In this document: piece after piece, positions 1 through 11,685 of the stretch
Numbering within the stretch: the first letter of the stretch is position 1
Layout of the letters: each line of letters begins with the position of its first letter
Assembly: GCA_917880885.1 (NCBI GenBank)
Contig: OU862919.1
Location: 55,093,058-55,157,057 of the forward strand
Source of the DNA: Limnephilus marmoratus
Lineage: Eukaryota > Arthropoda > Insecta > Trichoptera > Limnephilidae
DNA: 64,000 nucleotides
Direction: 5' to 3'
The notes under the pieces: model-generated
What the model was told of the DNA's origin: nothing
Databases searched by the model: none
What the model saw: the letters and a program-made list of their open reading frames with translations, nothing else
Translations under genes and position numbers: made by a program

Positions 1-1401
1 CTGTCGCAATACAATTTTGACGTCATACACCGTAAGGGTGCGGAAAACACCGCCCCAGACGCCCTTTCAAGAATTGAACTAGCCACTTTAAATACTGGTG
101 CAATTGCAACTACACCATCCACAAAGGATGAATGGTACCTCAAAATTTTTGAGGGTTGCCAAAATAATCAACAAAAATTTCCCAATTTTATTATAAAAGA
201 AGGACAATTATACCGCAATTGTAAAGCCCCTCTATCTATCCTTGAGGACCACTCATGGAAACATGTTGTTCCCTTCGAAAAGAGAGAACAAATAATTATC
301 GACAACCATAGTGCACCCGGCTCCATACACCCAGGGACTTTCAAGACGTATAAAAAGATTTCCTTGAAATACTACTGGCCCGGCCTCTACAAGCAAGTTC
401 GCAATTATATTTCTAAATGTGAAACATGTAAAGCTTACAAACATAGTACGGGATCTCCCGCCGGTTTAATAGGCAAACCCAAACGCACTGATAGACCCCT
501 GCAGTCGCTGTCTATGGACCTCATAGGACCTTTTCCCCGAAGCTATGCCGGACATATGCACATACTCAGCGTAGTGGACATTTTCACTAAATTTTGTTGG
601 ATCTTCCCTTTAAAAAGAGCCAACGCTACCGCCATCGTCAAACTTCTGGAGAAACATATCTTCATACCATACGGGACACCCAGAACGGTGATAGTTGACA
701 ATGGAAAACAGTTCATAGCTCAAGAATTCAAAGACTTCCTTGCTAAATATGGGATCAAGGATATCTATTACAATACCTTGAACACCCCCCAAAATAATAC
801 CGTTGAACGGTACAATCAAACCATCAACACAGCTTTGGCCATTTTGGTTGACAAGGACCAACGTACTTGGTGCAAAAACTTGGATAAAATCCAAGCCGCC
901 ATGAACAACACGGTCAACCTAACCACCGGTTACACCCCCTTTTTTCTAAAACACGGCATGGAACAGGTTGTCCTTGGTTCACTACATTGGGACACAAGTT
1001 TTCCTACGTCCACCACCCCCACAAATAATCCCACCTCCGATTATGCTCACCGTTTGGAGGAATTGTCTGCCATTTACAGTGAGGTTACCGATGCTCTACT
1101 GCTGGCCCACCAAAAGAGCGCGGACAGGTATAACTTACGCAGAAAACATGCCACCTTTAACGTAGGCGATGTCGTCTGGAGAAGGAATAATACCCTTTCC
1201 CAAGGAGCTCTGTACTTCTCTGCCAAATTGGCCCCCCGTTTTGTCAAGGCTAAGGTCGTAAAGAAAATATCGGACTTAGTCTACCATTTGTCCGACACCT
1301 CTGGCAAACATGTCGGTAATTACCATATTAAGGACATCGTAAAGTCCGGAAGTGAGGAGACAACCGATACCACTCCCACTATCGACGGAACCATAAATTA
1401 A
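1..1401 (+). CDS. pol: Ty3/gypsy Pol, C-terminal part (RNase H end plus integrase), 5' end outside window
   Basis: The frame is open from base 1, so the element starts outside the window. The first codons read as the end of RNase H (FDVIHRKG, PDALSR). A zinc-binding integrase N-terminus follows, with a CxxC pair (CETCKAYK) near residue 138. The integrase core keeps the DDE residues: D in SMDLIGPF, D in VDNGKQF and E in NNTVERYNQ. The C-terminal part carries a chromo/SH3-like stretch (FNVGDVVWRR). The catalytic residues are present and there is no internal stop over 466 codons, so this copy looks relatively young. Known role of the family: integrating the element cDNA. It is a different lineage from the two minus-strand gypsy elements further right, judging by protein sequence. 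The stop codon is at 1399-1401. Confidence 0.9.
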   Translation: MSQYNFDVIHRKGAENTAPDALSRIELATLNTGAIATTPSTKDEWYLKIFEGCQNNQQKFPNFIIKEGQLYRNCKAPLSILEDHSWKHVVPFEKREQIIIDNHSAPGSIHPGTFKTYKKISLKYYWPGLYKQVRNYISKCETCKAYKHSTGSPAGLIGKPKRTDRPLQSLSMDLIGPFPRSYAGHMHILSVVDIFTKFCWIFPLKRANATAIVKLLEKHIFIPYGTPRTVIVDNGKQFIAQEFKDFLAKYGIKDIYYNTLNTPQNNTVERYNQTINTALAILVDKDQRTWCKNLDKIQAAMNNTVNLTTGYTPFFLKHGMEQVVLGSLHWDTSFPTSTTPTNNPTSDYAHRLEELSAIYSEVTDALLLAHQKSADRYNLRRKHATFNVGDVVWRRNNTLSQGALYFSAKLAPRFVKAKVVKKISDLVYHLSDTSGKHVGNYHIKDIVKSGSEETTDTTPTIDGTIN

Positions 1402-2638
1402 TTCACTAAGTATCACCACCTCCCTCGGTAAACTCAAAAAGTTTTACCTTTTAACTGGCATGTAAAGTGTCAATTACACGACCAGACCCCTATAAATAAA
1501 GCAAATCCTTTATTTATACTTGTTTGTAAATAAATGTACAATCATAATAGGTACATCCAAATGTCACGGTTGTATCAATTTCTCTTGTCCTCATCACGGC
1601 AAATTGCCAGCATTGTTTCTTTGTACATTTTTTTTTTTTCTCTCTCACCTGTTCTGAGACTGATCACCTCGGAGCAGAGACACCTCGAGTCACGATATTC
1701 TGGGAGTCATGAACCCGGAATGGCGTTTCTCAACCCCACACTATGCAATGTTCATGTCATGTCACTCGTTTTGTTTCGTTTTTTGTGTTTCGTTTTTTCG
1801 TTTTTTGTTTTGTTTTGTCTATGGCCTCAGTTTCGGCCGCCCTTGTACATTTTTTTACCTCATTCTCACGTTCATCGCATTTTACCTACCAGGGTAAAAC
1901 CTTTTTCTTACCTCTCGATTTTCAGCTCACCTTGAGTACGTAAAACCCAATAGTGGTCTCAAGCACGAAAGTCAGAAATGGTTACTTCACCTTTTTTCTT
2001 GTACATATAAGTCTTTTTCAATTTTTTTACTTAAATCAAAAATTGATGGCGTCCTTTTCACCCGTGCTTAATTTTTTTTCTCTCCCCAAAATTGGATATT
2101 GACACGTCCATTTTGGAAATTGTATTTAATATAAAAAACCTACAAGTTGGCCTTTTATAAGTCATACACAAATCCGTTGGCTTGTTCGACTAAAGTATGT
2201 AAAACCGAATCACCAGGTCTTTGGTTGCTACAACGAAATCACTGATTTGTTTCTTCTCTACTGTTGCGTCACGTATGTTTTGTATTACACGTTTTAACAC
2301 GAGACAGGTTAGTAAAACCAAACGGTCATCCTGATTCTCGAATCCAAATAATTGTAATTTTTAACGTAAATCAACATTGATTTGTTCGATCATCGTTTTG
2401 CAATTATCACCTTTTTTTTCTTTTCTAAAAATGGTTACTCGGACAGTATGTAAAACCACTCCAGGTCTGTCTCTTTTATTGCTCGGTGTAAGCAGAATAT
2501 ACCCTGCCATCACTTTATGTCATTCTATCGTACGCCCCCGGGCTACGGGGTTAGTTAAATCTAACGAATCTTTATAAACAACATTAAAACGAATGTTGTT
2601 ATCATTTATTTTGCTGTACTTATGCATAACCTGTACGC

Positions 2639-2700
2639 CATAGGAGAGATCCTTATAACATCCACCATCATAGGAGAGATCCTTAAAACATCCGCCACGA
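2639..2700. repeat. Two-copy 30-bp tandem repeat
   Basis: The core CATAGGAGAGATCCTTA occurs twice about 30 bp apart, each followed by AACATCC and CACC-like ends. A third, weaker copy (ATACGAGAAGTTC) follows. Seen directly. Confidence 0.6.
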
Positions 2701-2751
2701 TACGAGAAGTTCGTTATAATTACTTTATACTCTTAACTAAACGTTATTGAG

Positions 2752-2905
2752 TTGGTCGTGTGTCTTTTGACATGAGTACCGCCCCTTTTGGTCGTGTGTC
2801 TTTAATTGGACATGAGTACCACCCCTTTTGGTCGCGTGTCTTTAATTGGACATGAGTACCGCCCCTTTTTGGTCGTGTGTCATTAATTTGGCATGAGAAC
2901 CGCCT
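2752..2905. repeat. Minisatellite, four units of about 40 bp
   Basis: Four head-to-tail copies of a unit containing TTGGTCGTGTGTCTTTAATT followed by GGACATGAGTACCGCCCC. The copies differ by a few substitutions (CGCGTGTC, ACCACCCC) and short indels. Seen directly in the sequence. Confidence 0.85.
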
Positions 2906-2910
2906 TGTAT

Positions 2911-3156
2911 TTATAATTGTGTACTTGTATAATCTGTACACGAGACGTGAAGACGTAATAATACTTACCGTGATTCGTGTGAACGACATAATATCGGCCT
3001 TTCTATCTTCTTTAAGATGCATTGTATAACACTCTTTGACTTCTGTCTGTAATTGAGCTGTACCTTGTTATAATTGTGTACTTATATAATTTGTGCACCA
3101 AACGTGAAGACGTTACAATACTCACCATGAATCGTGCGAACGAAATAATATCAACC
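2911..3156. repeat. Duplicated block of about 90 bp, spaced about 154 bp
   Basis: TTATAATTGTGTACTT begins a block near 2917 and again near 3069. In both copies it is followed by matching ACGTGAAGACGT, CGTG-GAACGA and ATAATATC segments. The two copies agree over most of about 90 bp. The minisatellite lies directly to the left. Confidence 0.75.
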
Positions 3157-5037
3157 CTTTTTGTGCGCACTACACAAAGTAGTCCACAACCTTTTTGCAA
3201 ATTGTTCAACGACAATGCCCGTGGACTTCCTGTTTTGCCACTTCTCTCTCTAAAGGAAAGAAGCCCAGGAATATCTACTATCTCAAAAGGACTAGCTTGT
3301 CAGCTTCACTGTCAGCTATGGGGCATAGTGCCGTGGGAGTTAATCGAATGGGCACAAAATCCACCAAACTCGTCGTCTGGGAAGCGAATAAAAGAAATCC
3401 CAGGATTGTGAAATTGGAACGAGGGTCTATCTTTTCTCACAATCAAGGAGAAGTTTTAAGTGACCCCTAATCTTTCGTCAAATACACGCGAAAGACTAGT
3501 CTCTTTGCTGTAATGTGTATTCTTTTCATATCATTTTTTTTCTTATGTAAAGAGTCAGGAAGCATGCTGGTGGATTACATTTCATACTCACATAGAGTTT
3601 GAACTGGAAATTAGTCCAGTCCCTAGCAAGTTTCGTCACTCAACTCCCCTCCATCCATTTTCCCCTTCCCTCCCTCACGTTCTCATCATGCATGAAGTGG
3701 AAGATCCGTTGTTGTCCATATTTCGCCCTCATTTGGAGTTCGAATCGGTACCTAACCAGACATAACGGGCCTTCTATTTCACTCTTGTCACATGTTTCTT
3801 CTGTTCTTCATCCTGGTTTCAATGAGGCAGATTCACGAATATTGGACACGTATGTTATGCACTTGGCGTATCATCTGTCTCTTATCGACAACCTTTATCC
3901 ATGAATCAGTTTCGCTGCCTTGCCATGACTCGTTCACGACTTTGTGTCTTGTTGTTTGAAATTCTTCAAAAATGTTACCATTTTATGTTAACATAGGCCA
4001 TGGAAGGCCGGTTGCTTTTCAACCAAGGTATTTTGTCACCCGGCAAAGCCAGGTTATCCTAACAAAGGATACCTTTGTATTCATTTTCAAAAATGTAATT
4101 GTACACTAGCTAGGAATCTCTCTCTCTCTCTCTCAATCTCTCTGGGTCTCCGGGTTAAAACCTTGTTTGCTATTCTCTGAACACACTTTGTTTCTCTCCA
4201 AACTTTTCTTCATTGGTCTCTAGGCAGGTAAACTTCAAGAATTTTGCTTTAATAATAATTCCTCCTGGATTTAAAAAGAAGCCCAGAAGGATGTCTCCAT
4301 CGGCAGCCAAGCTGAGCTTCACTTCCTAGCAGCCTTCGCTGCGGTTACAAAGGTCCCCCGCCGCCATTTTCTACATATTTGTTCCTGAAAGCACAGACCA
4401 TACCGCCCCTATGTATGTTGTCTTGTTGCACCATTGCGAGCCGAGTTGTTCCGCTATATATAATGACACTCTGGACTACCTTTGGGCACGCTAGCCCCTG
4501 GGTTTTGTTCCTGCTCTCGCTACCAAGCCAGTTTTGCCGTCTCTTACTCTGTCATGCAGTGACGCACACCATGTCATGTGTAAACCATTATTACCTTGAC
4601 TCTCCAGTATTCGCTGAATGCGCACCCTCACAAGTTATTCCGAGCTACATTATGCTTCGATAACCATTATACACGATCCGTGCCCACCATAATGGCACAT
4701 TAGGATTCGTACTGGCATGTCTGCAGATCCTGGAATCTTCTCCTCAACGACCTTTGTAACCATAGCCCTCCGCACTGCAACCACAGTCTCCACTTCGTAA
4801 CCTTCGACGTCTACGACAAAAACAAGTGTTTTTTTTCTCCAAGGCCCTAGTGTACTCTTGAGTGTTATCTCAAATGGGTCAGATTACAGTGATAATGTAA
4901 TCCCTTTAGAGTCTGTGAAATCACGTCTCTTCGCAATTCTTCGAAACTCTTCGAACCCCGTCAAAAACACAAACAAATCTACGCACCGCAAATTTAGCTT
5001 CCAGACCAATGAAACCCTAGAGTCACATTTTTTGTTC

Positions 5038-5126
5038 ATAATTTTGTCTTTGTTTTCACATTTTCAAAATTTTGTCCTTGTTTTCACATTTTCATAATTT
5101 TGTCTTTGTTTTCACATTTTCATAAC
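5038..5126. repeat. Tandem repeat, about 28-bp unit, three copies
   Basis: Three copies of TTTTGTCTTTGTTTTCACAT with a TTTTCATAA linker, the middle copy reading GTCCTTG. Seen directly. Confidence 0.8.
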
Positions 5127-5363
5127 CTTGTTTTTGTTCCTTCAATTGCATAAATATGTATGTTGTTTCACCCCTCATGTGATAACTGCCTGTTCCTCAT
5201 ATTTTATGTACCCCCCTCCCTACCCTGACAAACATTGTACCTAGTTTTAAGATGTTAGTCAGCTCTCTCTCTGGTCAACAAATCTCTCTTTCAACTCCCG
5301 TGAGTAACGTAGAGGGTTCTTGCCCTATTGCTCCATTGCCACGTCGCTTTTTTTTCCGAGCGC

Positions 5364-5400
5364 GGGGGGAGGTGTTACGATACACAAATACGCCCCTGCA
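5364..5400 (+). repeat. Candidate polypurine tract and LTR start
   Basis: GGGGGGAGG at 5364-5372 is followed at once by TGTTACGATACAC. A purine run directly before TGTTACG is the usual polypurine tract to 3' LTR boundary in many insect gypsy elements. It could be the 3' LTR of the element whose pol ends at 1401, but the distance is long and I could not find the matching LTR end or a second LTR copy in the window. Confidence 0.35.
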
Positions 5401-6119
5401 AATTACTCGGCCCCCTCCTCCCAAGTTGTAGAGCACGCCACTGCGCAAACTACAGTTTCACTCCCCGCCGCTAGCTTACCGGCGCGCTACGGGCGGCGGA
5501 ACCCAGCAAAGCCACCGTCGGCAGCGAGCCACCAACCGCCATTCTTCTCCAGCGCCTGGCTTGAGCGCCCGTGTTGTCGTAAACCGTTCCGCACAGTTCC
5601 GGAACATTCTGCAAGCCACGATGCAGCGTGTTTTGCATAGTGACTTGCGGGAACTCCAAGAATGGCTATATTCTTTCCCGTCACAGAATCTACAAGAGTA
5701 CAGCCCCCAGCTGTAAGTACCCAAGCTGCTTTCCCCCCTTATTTGCGTGTGTTCGCAGTAAATTCACCGCGGAGATAAATAGCCCATCCAGAGAGATTAT
5801 AGAGATAGATTCCTCCATTTTAGATATAACTGTTGTTGCTACCCTGAATTACTATGTATGCATTATTGTGATATTGTGTCTACGCAGGTGTTTTACCCAA
5901 TATAACCGTTGTTTACCCTGATTGCTGGTTTCACTGCCTTCTCCCAGCCCGTAGAAATTTGAGCTTTATTTCAGGAAAGACCCACACACGCCTCACAGAT
6001 CCTACCACCCTGGTGGTGAGGGCCTCTCCCGCTCTGCTGACTAAAAACCTGAGCTAGTCTGTCGGCAGAATGTAGGGACCCCCATTTAGGTCCGCTAACA
6101 AAGCCAATAATATTAATTA

Positions 6120-6208
6120 TTTTATTTATTTATTTGTACAGCGCCCTTGAGGTGATTTTCCACGACAACGGCACTATATAAATTAGCCAATTATTATTAT
6201 TATTATTA
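6120..6208 (+). repeat. LINE/SINE 3' tail ending in (ATT)n
   Basis: CACTATATAAATTAGCC followed by six ATT units resembles the 3' end at 46990-47041 (GCGCTATATAAAT, then ATT repeats). This ending is typical of some CR1/L2-group LINEs and their SINEs. Only the tail is recognisable. Confidence 0.55.
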
Positions 6209-6545
6209 CGTCGGTATGACAGCCGGTCATTTGGAAGTTTCTACGCGTCAGTTACGAAGACCGGACAATGGCGGACCATCGGAACATGTAACGAAATCAA
6301 ATCATCATCATACATATTTAGATTCTTTCAATTATTGGTTTATTCAATTATCCAATAACTTCATTCAAATACTTTGTCATAATGTTAAAATGACACGGCG
6401 CCCGACATTTCAGTAAAAATTTTCCGTCTAGGTAGAGTATTGTGCAAATTATTGGAATCATGGGCAATTGTAATGGTAAAACCATTTATTTGTCGTAATA
6501 AGATAATATTTTTACAAAACTATGCAACTACGATTACGCTAATTA

Positions 6546-6840
6546 ATAATAAATGTGTCCCCCTATGGCTTCAATAACTGCTTTGGCATGGACCCCTTTA
6601 TTTTTTGACAGTTTTCAGAGATCCCGAAACCAAACCTCAATGACCACATCTGTCATCTATGTTTTTGTAGTGTAGTCGATTTTGCAGTCTAGTTTTGCAA
6701 ATGGCCCATACAAATTATATAAATTCTCAATTGGAATCAGATCGGGTGAATTTCCGGGCCAATCTAGAACTCTCATCCTAGAAATATTTCAACATTTCCT
6801 TCGACTTGTGGCAGAGAGCAGAGTCCTGTGGAAGAATTGC
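6546..6840 (-). pseudogene. Tc1-like transposase, C-terminal remnant
   Basis: Read on the minus strand in shifting frames. Near 6825 the block QDSALCHKSKEMLKYF corresponds to the Tc1 signature around the second catalytic Asp. A stop and a frameshift follow, then VLDWPGNSPDLIPIENLY holds the third acidic catalytic residue (E of PIEN). Near 6550 AVIEAIGGHIYY matches the end of Tc1 transposases. The order and spacing are right for the last third of a Tc1 (DD34E) transposase. Stops and frameshifts make it non-functional, and no terminal repeats were identified. Confidence 0.75.
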
Positions 6841-7281
6841 TCTTCCTTGGGGTTGGCAATTTTCAAGTATGTACTTTGATTTTTATTTTTGACTGTTCAT
6901 CATGCCTTCGAATGGCATCAAAGATTGTACCCCCGAGTAGGGAAAACACCCCCAAAATATTTATTTATTCAAACATTTGGATATTTTACAGTTTGGTCAA
7001 TTTAATTTTAATTATTATTGGGTATTTAAATTATTACATTTTCGCCCAATCGTGGTATAATAAGTTAAAGTATAATAAACTTTTTTTAAATATTAGGTCC
7101 TTACATATGAAATTGGCGTTTTGCCGTACTGGCAAATTTGATCTCAAATATCTTCTCTTTGGTTAGGAATTACAAATTCAAATTTGTACAACTATTTACT
7201 CATGTATTTATGTTTCGAAAATTATAATTCATTTTTTTTTTCCTTAATTGTTTTTTTTCTTTGCGTCACTTAGTTTTCAAA

Positions 7282-7710
7282 ATGGAAAACTTGAAATATC
7301 GCGTTATTTACGAGTACGAGTTCCACCGTGGCACCAGTGCTGCAGAAACAGCTCGAAGGATTAATGATGTGTATGGCGACGGTGCCGCAAAAGAAAACAC
7401 AGTTCGTTTTTGGTTCCAACGTTTTCGTTCTGGAAATTTCGACCTGCAGAACAAGCCCCATGGACTGCCGGAGACCAAAGTTGATAATGAAGAATTGAAG
7501 GCTATTGTGGAAGCGGATCCATCGCAAATCACATCCGAGTTAGCTGCAGGCTGCGGTGTTAGTGATAAAACTGTTTTAATCCACTTGAAGCAAATTGGGA
7601 AGGTGAAAAAGCTTGAAAGGTGGGTACCTCACGAATTAAGTGAAGCAAATCAACAAACGCGCGTTAGAACGCTAGACCACACACTGCACAACACCCGGCT
7701 ACCAAATTAG
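7282..7710 (+). pseudogene. mariner transposase N-terminal half
   Basis: Starts at the ATG of MENLKYRVIYEYEF inside the mariner repeats. It carries the paired helix-turn-helix region: first HTH about residues 5-50 with VRFWFQRFRSG, second about 75-120 with ELAAGCGVSDKTV. The linker motif WVPHELSE is present near residue 124. The catalytic domain with the first two Asp residues is missing: shortly after the linker the sequence jumps to the C-terminal part and the frame ends. It could bind mariner ends but not cut them. Confidence 0.88.
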
Positions 7711-7958
7711 AGGAGCTTCAATTGGAATGTCTAAGACATTTACCGTACTCTCCGGACCTTGCCCCAACAGATTACCTTTTTGTTCGAAATTTGGATAACT
7801 TCTTGCAAGGGAAAAAATTCAACTCCGATGGGGCAGTCCAAACCACCTTCAAAGATTTTATCGATTCCCATCCGAATGGTTTTTTTAGTAAAGGGATCGA
7901 TGAACTACCTATGAGATGGCAAAAGTGCATAGATAGCAATGGTACATACTTTGATTAA
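7704..7958 (+). pseudogene. mariner transposase C-terminal fragment
   Basis: Continues the mariner protein in another frame after the deletion, with LRHLPYSPDLAPTDYLF. This contains the third catalytic Asp of the D,D34D triad in SPDLAPTDY. The end, RWQKCIDSNGTYFD, is typical of mariner C-termini. It ends about 50 bp before the 3' terminal repeat. Confidence 0.88.
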
Positions 7959-8038
7959 ATAAATATATTATATTTACAAAAAATCGACTTTATGTTCCTC
8001 CCATACATAATGCCAATTTCATATGTAAGGACCTAATA

Positions 8039-10159
8039 CATTACAAGTGGTCAAAAGACCTAAGAGGTCTGGCTCAAAAGTGGTCAAAAGACCTGGCTAA
8101 GGTTTATATATTTTACAGAGATTTGATTCGAATCTGAACACTAGGGCTTTAATTTGGATAATGTGATGCGAGAAATGAAATTGAGAATTCATTTCTCGCA
8201 TTGTTCTCGAATTGTTCATGTTTGTATAGTTCGTAATTTCAATTTTGGTAACTGAATTTTAGAATTCAGATTTAATTGTGGTTGTGATTGGAGCTTGGCT
8301 TCGATCGTCAGATGCGATTTGGCCTCGGTGATTGCCTTGATCCAAACTTTCATTACACACACCGATTCGGAGTTGAATCTCCATGAATAAATCGTATAAC
8401 GGTTCGACTTTAGCCAATGGGGCTTAAATGATTAAGGGATTTGTTTGATTCTTATCTAATAACGAATGGAACTTGATGAACAAACAAACTTGATGAACAA
8501 ATCTGATCCCTTCTGGCTATCCGCCATTATTCTTCAGGTTGTCCGCCATTATCAAAAGTTTGAGATCCGCACACACAAAGATCTAAGAAAAAGCAACAGC
8601 TCTAAAACAGTAAGGAGGGAAAATATGTAATCTTATCTGATAAGGCCGAACAATCAGCGCAAAACAGAGACGAATGGAGGTGCCTTGTCGATGCAATGGT
8701 CCCCGATCCGAATATGATAAGGGGTAGAAGATGATGATGGGTACTGTTCAAAAATTAATTTCAATGTTCTTTTGTAATCTCCCCAAATTTTTGTCAAACC
8801 ATATTTTTTATAAAGTTCACAATTGGTGGTGCACATTTACTGGAATCAATAACACCTCACTTTCTAATATTTTACGAGTTCTGTTTTACTATTTCTACCT
8901 TTTCCTTTAACGCAAATGGTTAAGCTCTTTGATCACAAAATTTTGAAATAGCGCTTGGTTTAACTTTTCAATTTAACTTTATACCTGTTAAATTTTCCTA
9001 ATTTATGGAAATAGGTTAGGTTCATCATGGAAATAAAGTCACATATTATACTCGTAATTTACGGTCGCTTCTCATGGGGTTATTTTGGTGCTTTAACTAT
9101 TTACCCCGACTCACAGTGCGCTATATTTATTCTCTAAATTAAAACAATATATGTAGATCGGACTTCTTTGTAAGTGCATCCAATAAAATACCATTTGAAT
9201 AATGCCTTCCTTACAACACACTTCTCTGCGAAATGCATCGGCGAGCTCGCCTTCCAATAGGGCATCGTAAAATGCAGAACGAACGTTTCCCCACTCAGCG
9301 CTGGTACGAGTAGACTCTGAAGGAATACGATGTGGAAGTTTGTTGTGGGCGTGTCCATGTGCCTGAAGTAAGCTCAATATTTATTAATTAATTTAAAAAG
9401 TAAGCTCAATATTTATTAAGAAAATGTTAAAAAAATTCAATCGTCGAAATGCTATTTGAGCAATTAATCGATTTAAGGGTCGAGGGTTTTAGGTAAATTA
9501 TTGGCGTCATTAGTTTTTTTTAATCGGTTTCTGTTCAGTGCATATAACTGCTACCTAAATGTTTTTTTCTTTTGTTGTACATCGTACACTGTACAACTAA
9601 TACCAGGAGTTGAAAGGTAAATTGGCGACATAAATTTTCTTTCATATTGGTGTACCCCTAGGGATTTTGTGTTCGGGGGCCAGTTAGTAGTAGCTACTCG
9701 CAGTGGGCAGATTGCAGCTAACTTCAGTTGGTTTTATTGGTTTCTGCTCGGTCTCCTTTAATTTATTCTGAAAGCTGGATATATTTCAAGTTAATCATTT
9801 TGCATTGAATTAATGTATCCTGACACGGGTAGTATTATCTAACACGGGTGCCTCTAATCAGAAAAAAGCATTCAATAATGAAAGGTTTTTTTGTTTTATT
9901 ATGTTGTATAATTTTTTTGAAGATATTAAATCGTGTTTGATCAAATGTTGACGTTTTTCAATACAACCTTATAAATCTTTTAACATTTACATAATGCTTA
10001 TAAGATATTAACTAAAAATAAAAACAAAACTTACCTCCAATACCTCAAAGGGCTTCAAAGCAAAGAATGGACGATAACCTCAAGGATGTTTTCTGCTGGG
10101 GTAAGAATATCCTCATCGAATTTAATCTTAAAGACCCAATGATGTCTGATTACCACTAA
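8039..10159. other. No gene recognised
   Basis: About 2.1 kb of AT-rich sequence without a credible coding region on either strand. A 17-bp direct repeat (AAGTGGTCAAAAGACCT) occurs at about 8045 and 8080. AGTAAGCTCAATATTTATTA occurs twice between 9367 and 9420. Confidence 0.6.
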
Positions 10160-10960
10160 AAGGGAACGAAAAAGGAATCTAGTCTCCTTTAACGGAAGCA
10201 ACCTACCAAACAGGCTATCCTTTGATATGCTTGGTATAACTGTAAATGACCAGCTCAGGTGTGGGGGGCTACATCAAAGCCAGAGTTAAATTAGCCTCCC
10301 AAAAACTAAAAAAACTGTAAAACTAAACTAAAACTGAAACTAAAAAAAACTGTTTTTTTTTTTGGTTTTAGGCAATTCACCCTGAAAAGAGTGCTTTGTG
10401 AAAAAAAAAACTGTAAAACCTCCAAAAAACTGTACATTGCCCGCAGATACTTTAATAATACTCAAGTGCGCCCCACGGTTTTGGCAGCAACCTCTTATCT
10501 GGAGCTCCAAAATACCCAAAAAAAAAAAAAAAAAAACTCTCGAATCTGTGCGGAAACGGGCGGTCCGTTTGATATATTCTCTTATCTTGCAATCTTTAGA
10601 GCACAGGCGTCGGGTGAGAATGTTGTCTTTGTTCTACCGGTATTTCAATGGCAGATGTTCCGGAGAACTAGCGTGATTGATCTCCTCGACACCGGTGCAT
10701 AGTTGAGAAACACGCAAAAACGCACGGCCATTATATATACACGGTTGAAATTGGTCACATGAGGACGGATCGCTTCTACGACTCGTTCTAGTCTGTGGAG
10801 CGATTTGTCGGCCTCTATTTTTCCTCCTTTCTACGACATGGGTCTCTTCAAGGCACACGTTCACTCCTTCCTCTCCTCAAAAATACCCACCACACAGCAT
10901 CTTCATGGAGAAGGACCTGAGAGAAATTATTTTCCTTAGGGCCTCCTGCGTGGAGTTAGC
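10160..10960 (+). pseudogene. Non-LTR retrotransposon C-terminal fragment (family L)
   Basis: Plus-strand relic of the LINE family that also occurs on the minus strand at 60870-61860. It includes SFNGSNLPNRLSFDMLG-like coding, then AEHRR/LSLFYRYFNGRCS- and HMRTDRFYDSF-like segments in several frames. It ends with the shared 3' sequence GGCCTCCTGCGTGGAGTTA. A poly-A/poly-T-rich insertion at about 10300-10420 breaks it. There are many frameshifts and no function is expected. Confidence 0.75.
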
Positions 10961-11090
10961 GTAAAAAAAGTATAACACGAGTATGTACAAGAAAACTTTG
11001 TTACAATAATAACTTCGCGACACGGTATATTCTACATATTTTTAGAATATGAAAACTAAAAAAAGTACATAGGAATTCATTGTTATATGT

Positions 11091-11569
11091 AAATCATTGG
11101 AGATATTAACGTGAATATTGCTAATGATTACTACTCTAACGATAAAGATAACTATCTAAATATGTTAGCAGAATTAAATTACATTTCATGTATAAATTCA
11201 TATACTAGAAACAGTTTTGGACAACGACCATCTTGTATCGATCATATATTCACCAATACCAAAGATATACAAAATATATCATCTGCTGTAATAAAAACAA
11301 CTGTAACGGATCATTATGTATGTATATTTAAATACGACTACAAACATCAAAACCTCTCATTACCAACCACAACTCCGGTTAATAATACTGATAAATACAA
11401 ACATAGTATTAATATAAATTCTCTCACCAAAATATTAAGTAACGAAAAAGAATGGCTGGAAATATATCAATGTAACGATGTAGAAGAATGCTGCAAAATA
11501 TTTGATAAAAAACTGAGTGTACACATAAATGCTTGTAGGAATATCACATCTCAAAAACCCAAGGATTAA
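11091..11569 (+). pseudogene. LINE endonuclease C-terminal part
   Basis: GDINVNI is the GDxN motif of AP-type endonucleases. SCIDHIFTN and VTDHYVCIF match the late D..F and (S/T)DH motifs. The N-terminal half of the endonuclease is absent because of 5' truncation. The frame stops at 11567-11569. The following ORF continues in another frame through about 100 bp of frameshifted linker (IRHKETLYRQYTK readable near 11590). Confidence 0.82.
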
Positions 11570-11685
11570 TCATCTCAATTAGACACAAAGAAACACTCTA
11601 TAGACAATATACAAAATAACCGGAAAACATAACATTACAAAAACATTTCAAAGCTTACATATCTTATAAAAAACATAAAGGATGA

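Larger units (their letters stand above)
1402..5356. other. Non-coding stretch downstream of gypsy pol
   Basis: About 4 kb without a convincing coding region. The short ORFs are hydrophobic or low-complexity (T- and C-rich) and do not resemble known proteins. It holds a (TC)n run near 4112-4140, several short tandem repeats listed separately, and a GC-rich patch near 5380-5620 just beyond its end. It may be a long 3' untranslated region of the gypsy element or unrelated inserted DNA. I cannot decide which. Confidence 0.5.
7093..8036 (+). mobile_element. mariner element with internal deletion
   Basis: Perfect 25-bp terminal inverted repeats (starting TTAGGTCCTTACATATGAAA) lie at 7093-7117 and 8012-8036. 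TA dinucleotides flank both ends at 7091-7092 and 8037-8038, the expected mariner target duplication. The element is 944 bp, whereas complete mariners are near 1.3 kb. The missing part lies in the transposase gene between the DNA-binding half and the C-terminus. The ends look intact, so it could in principle be mobilised in trans. Confidence 0.93.
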
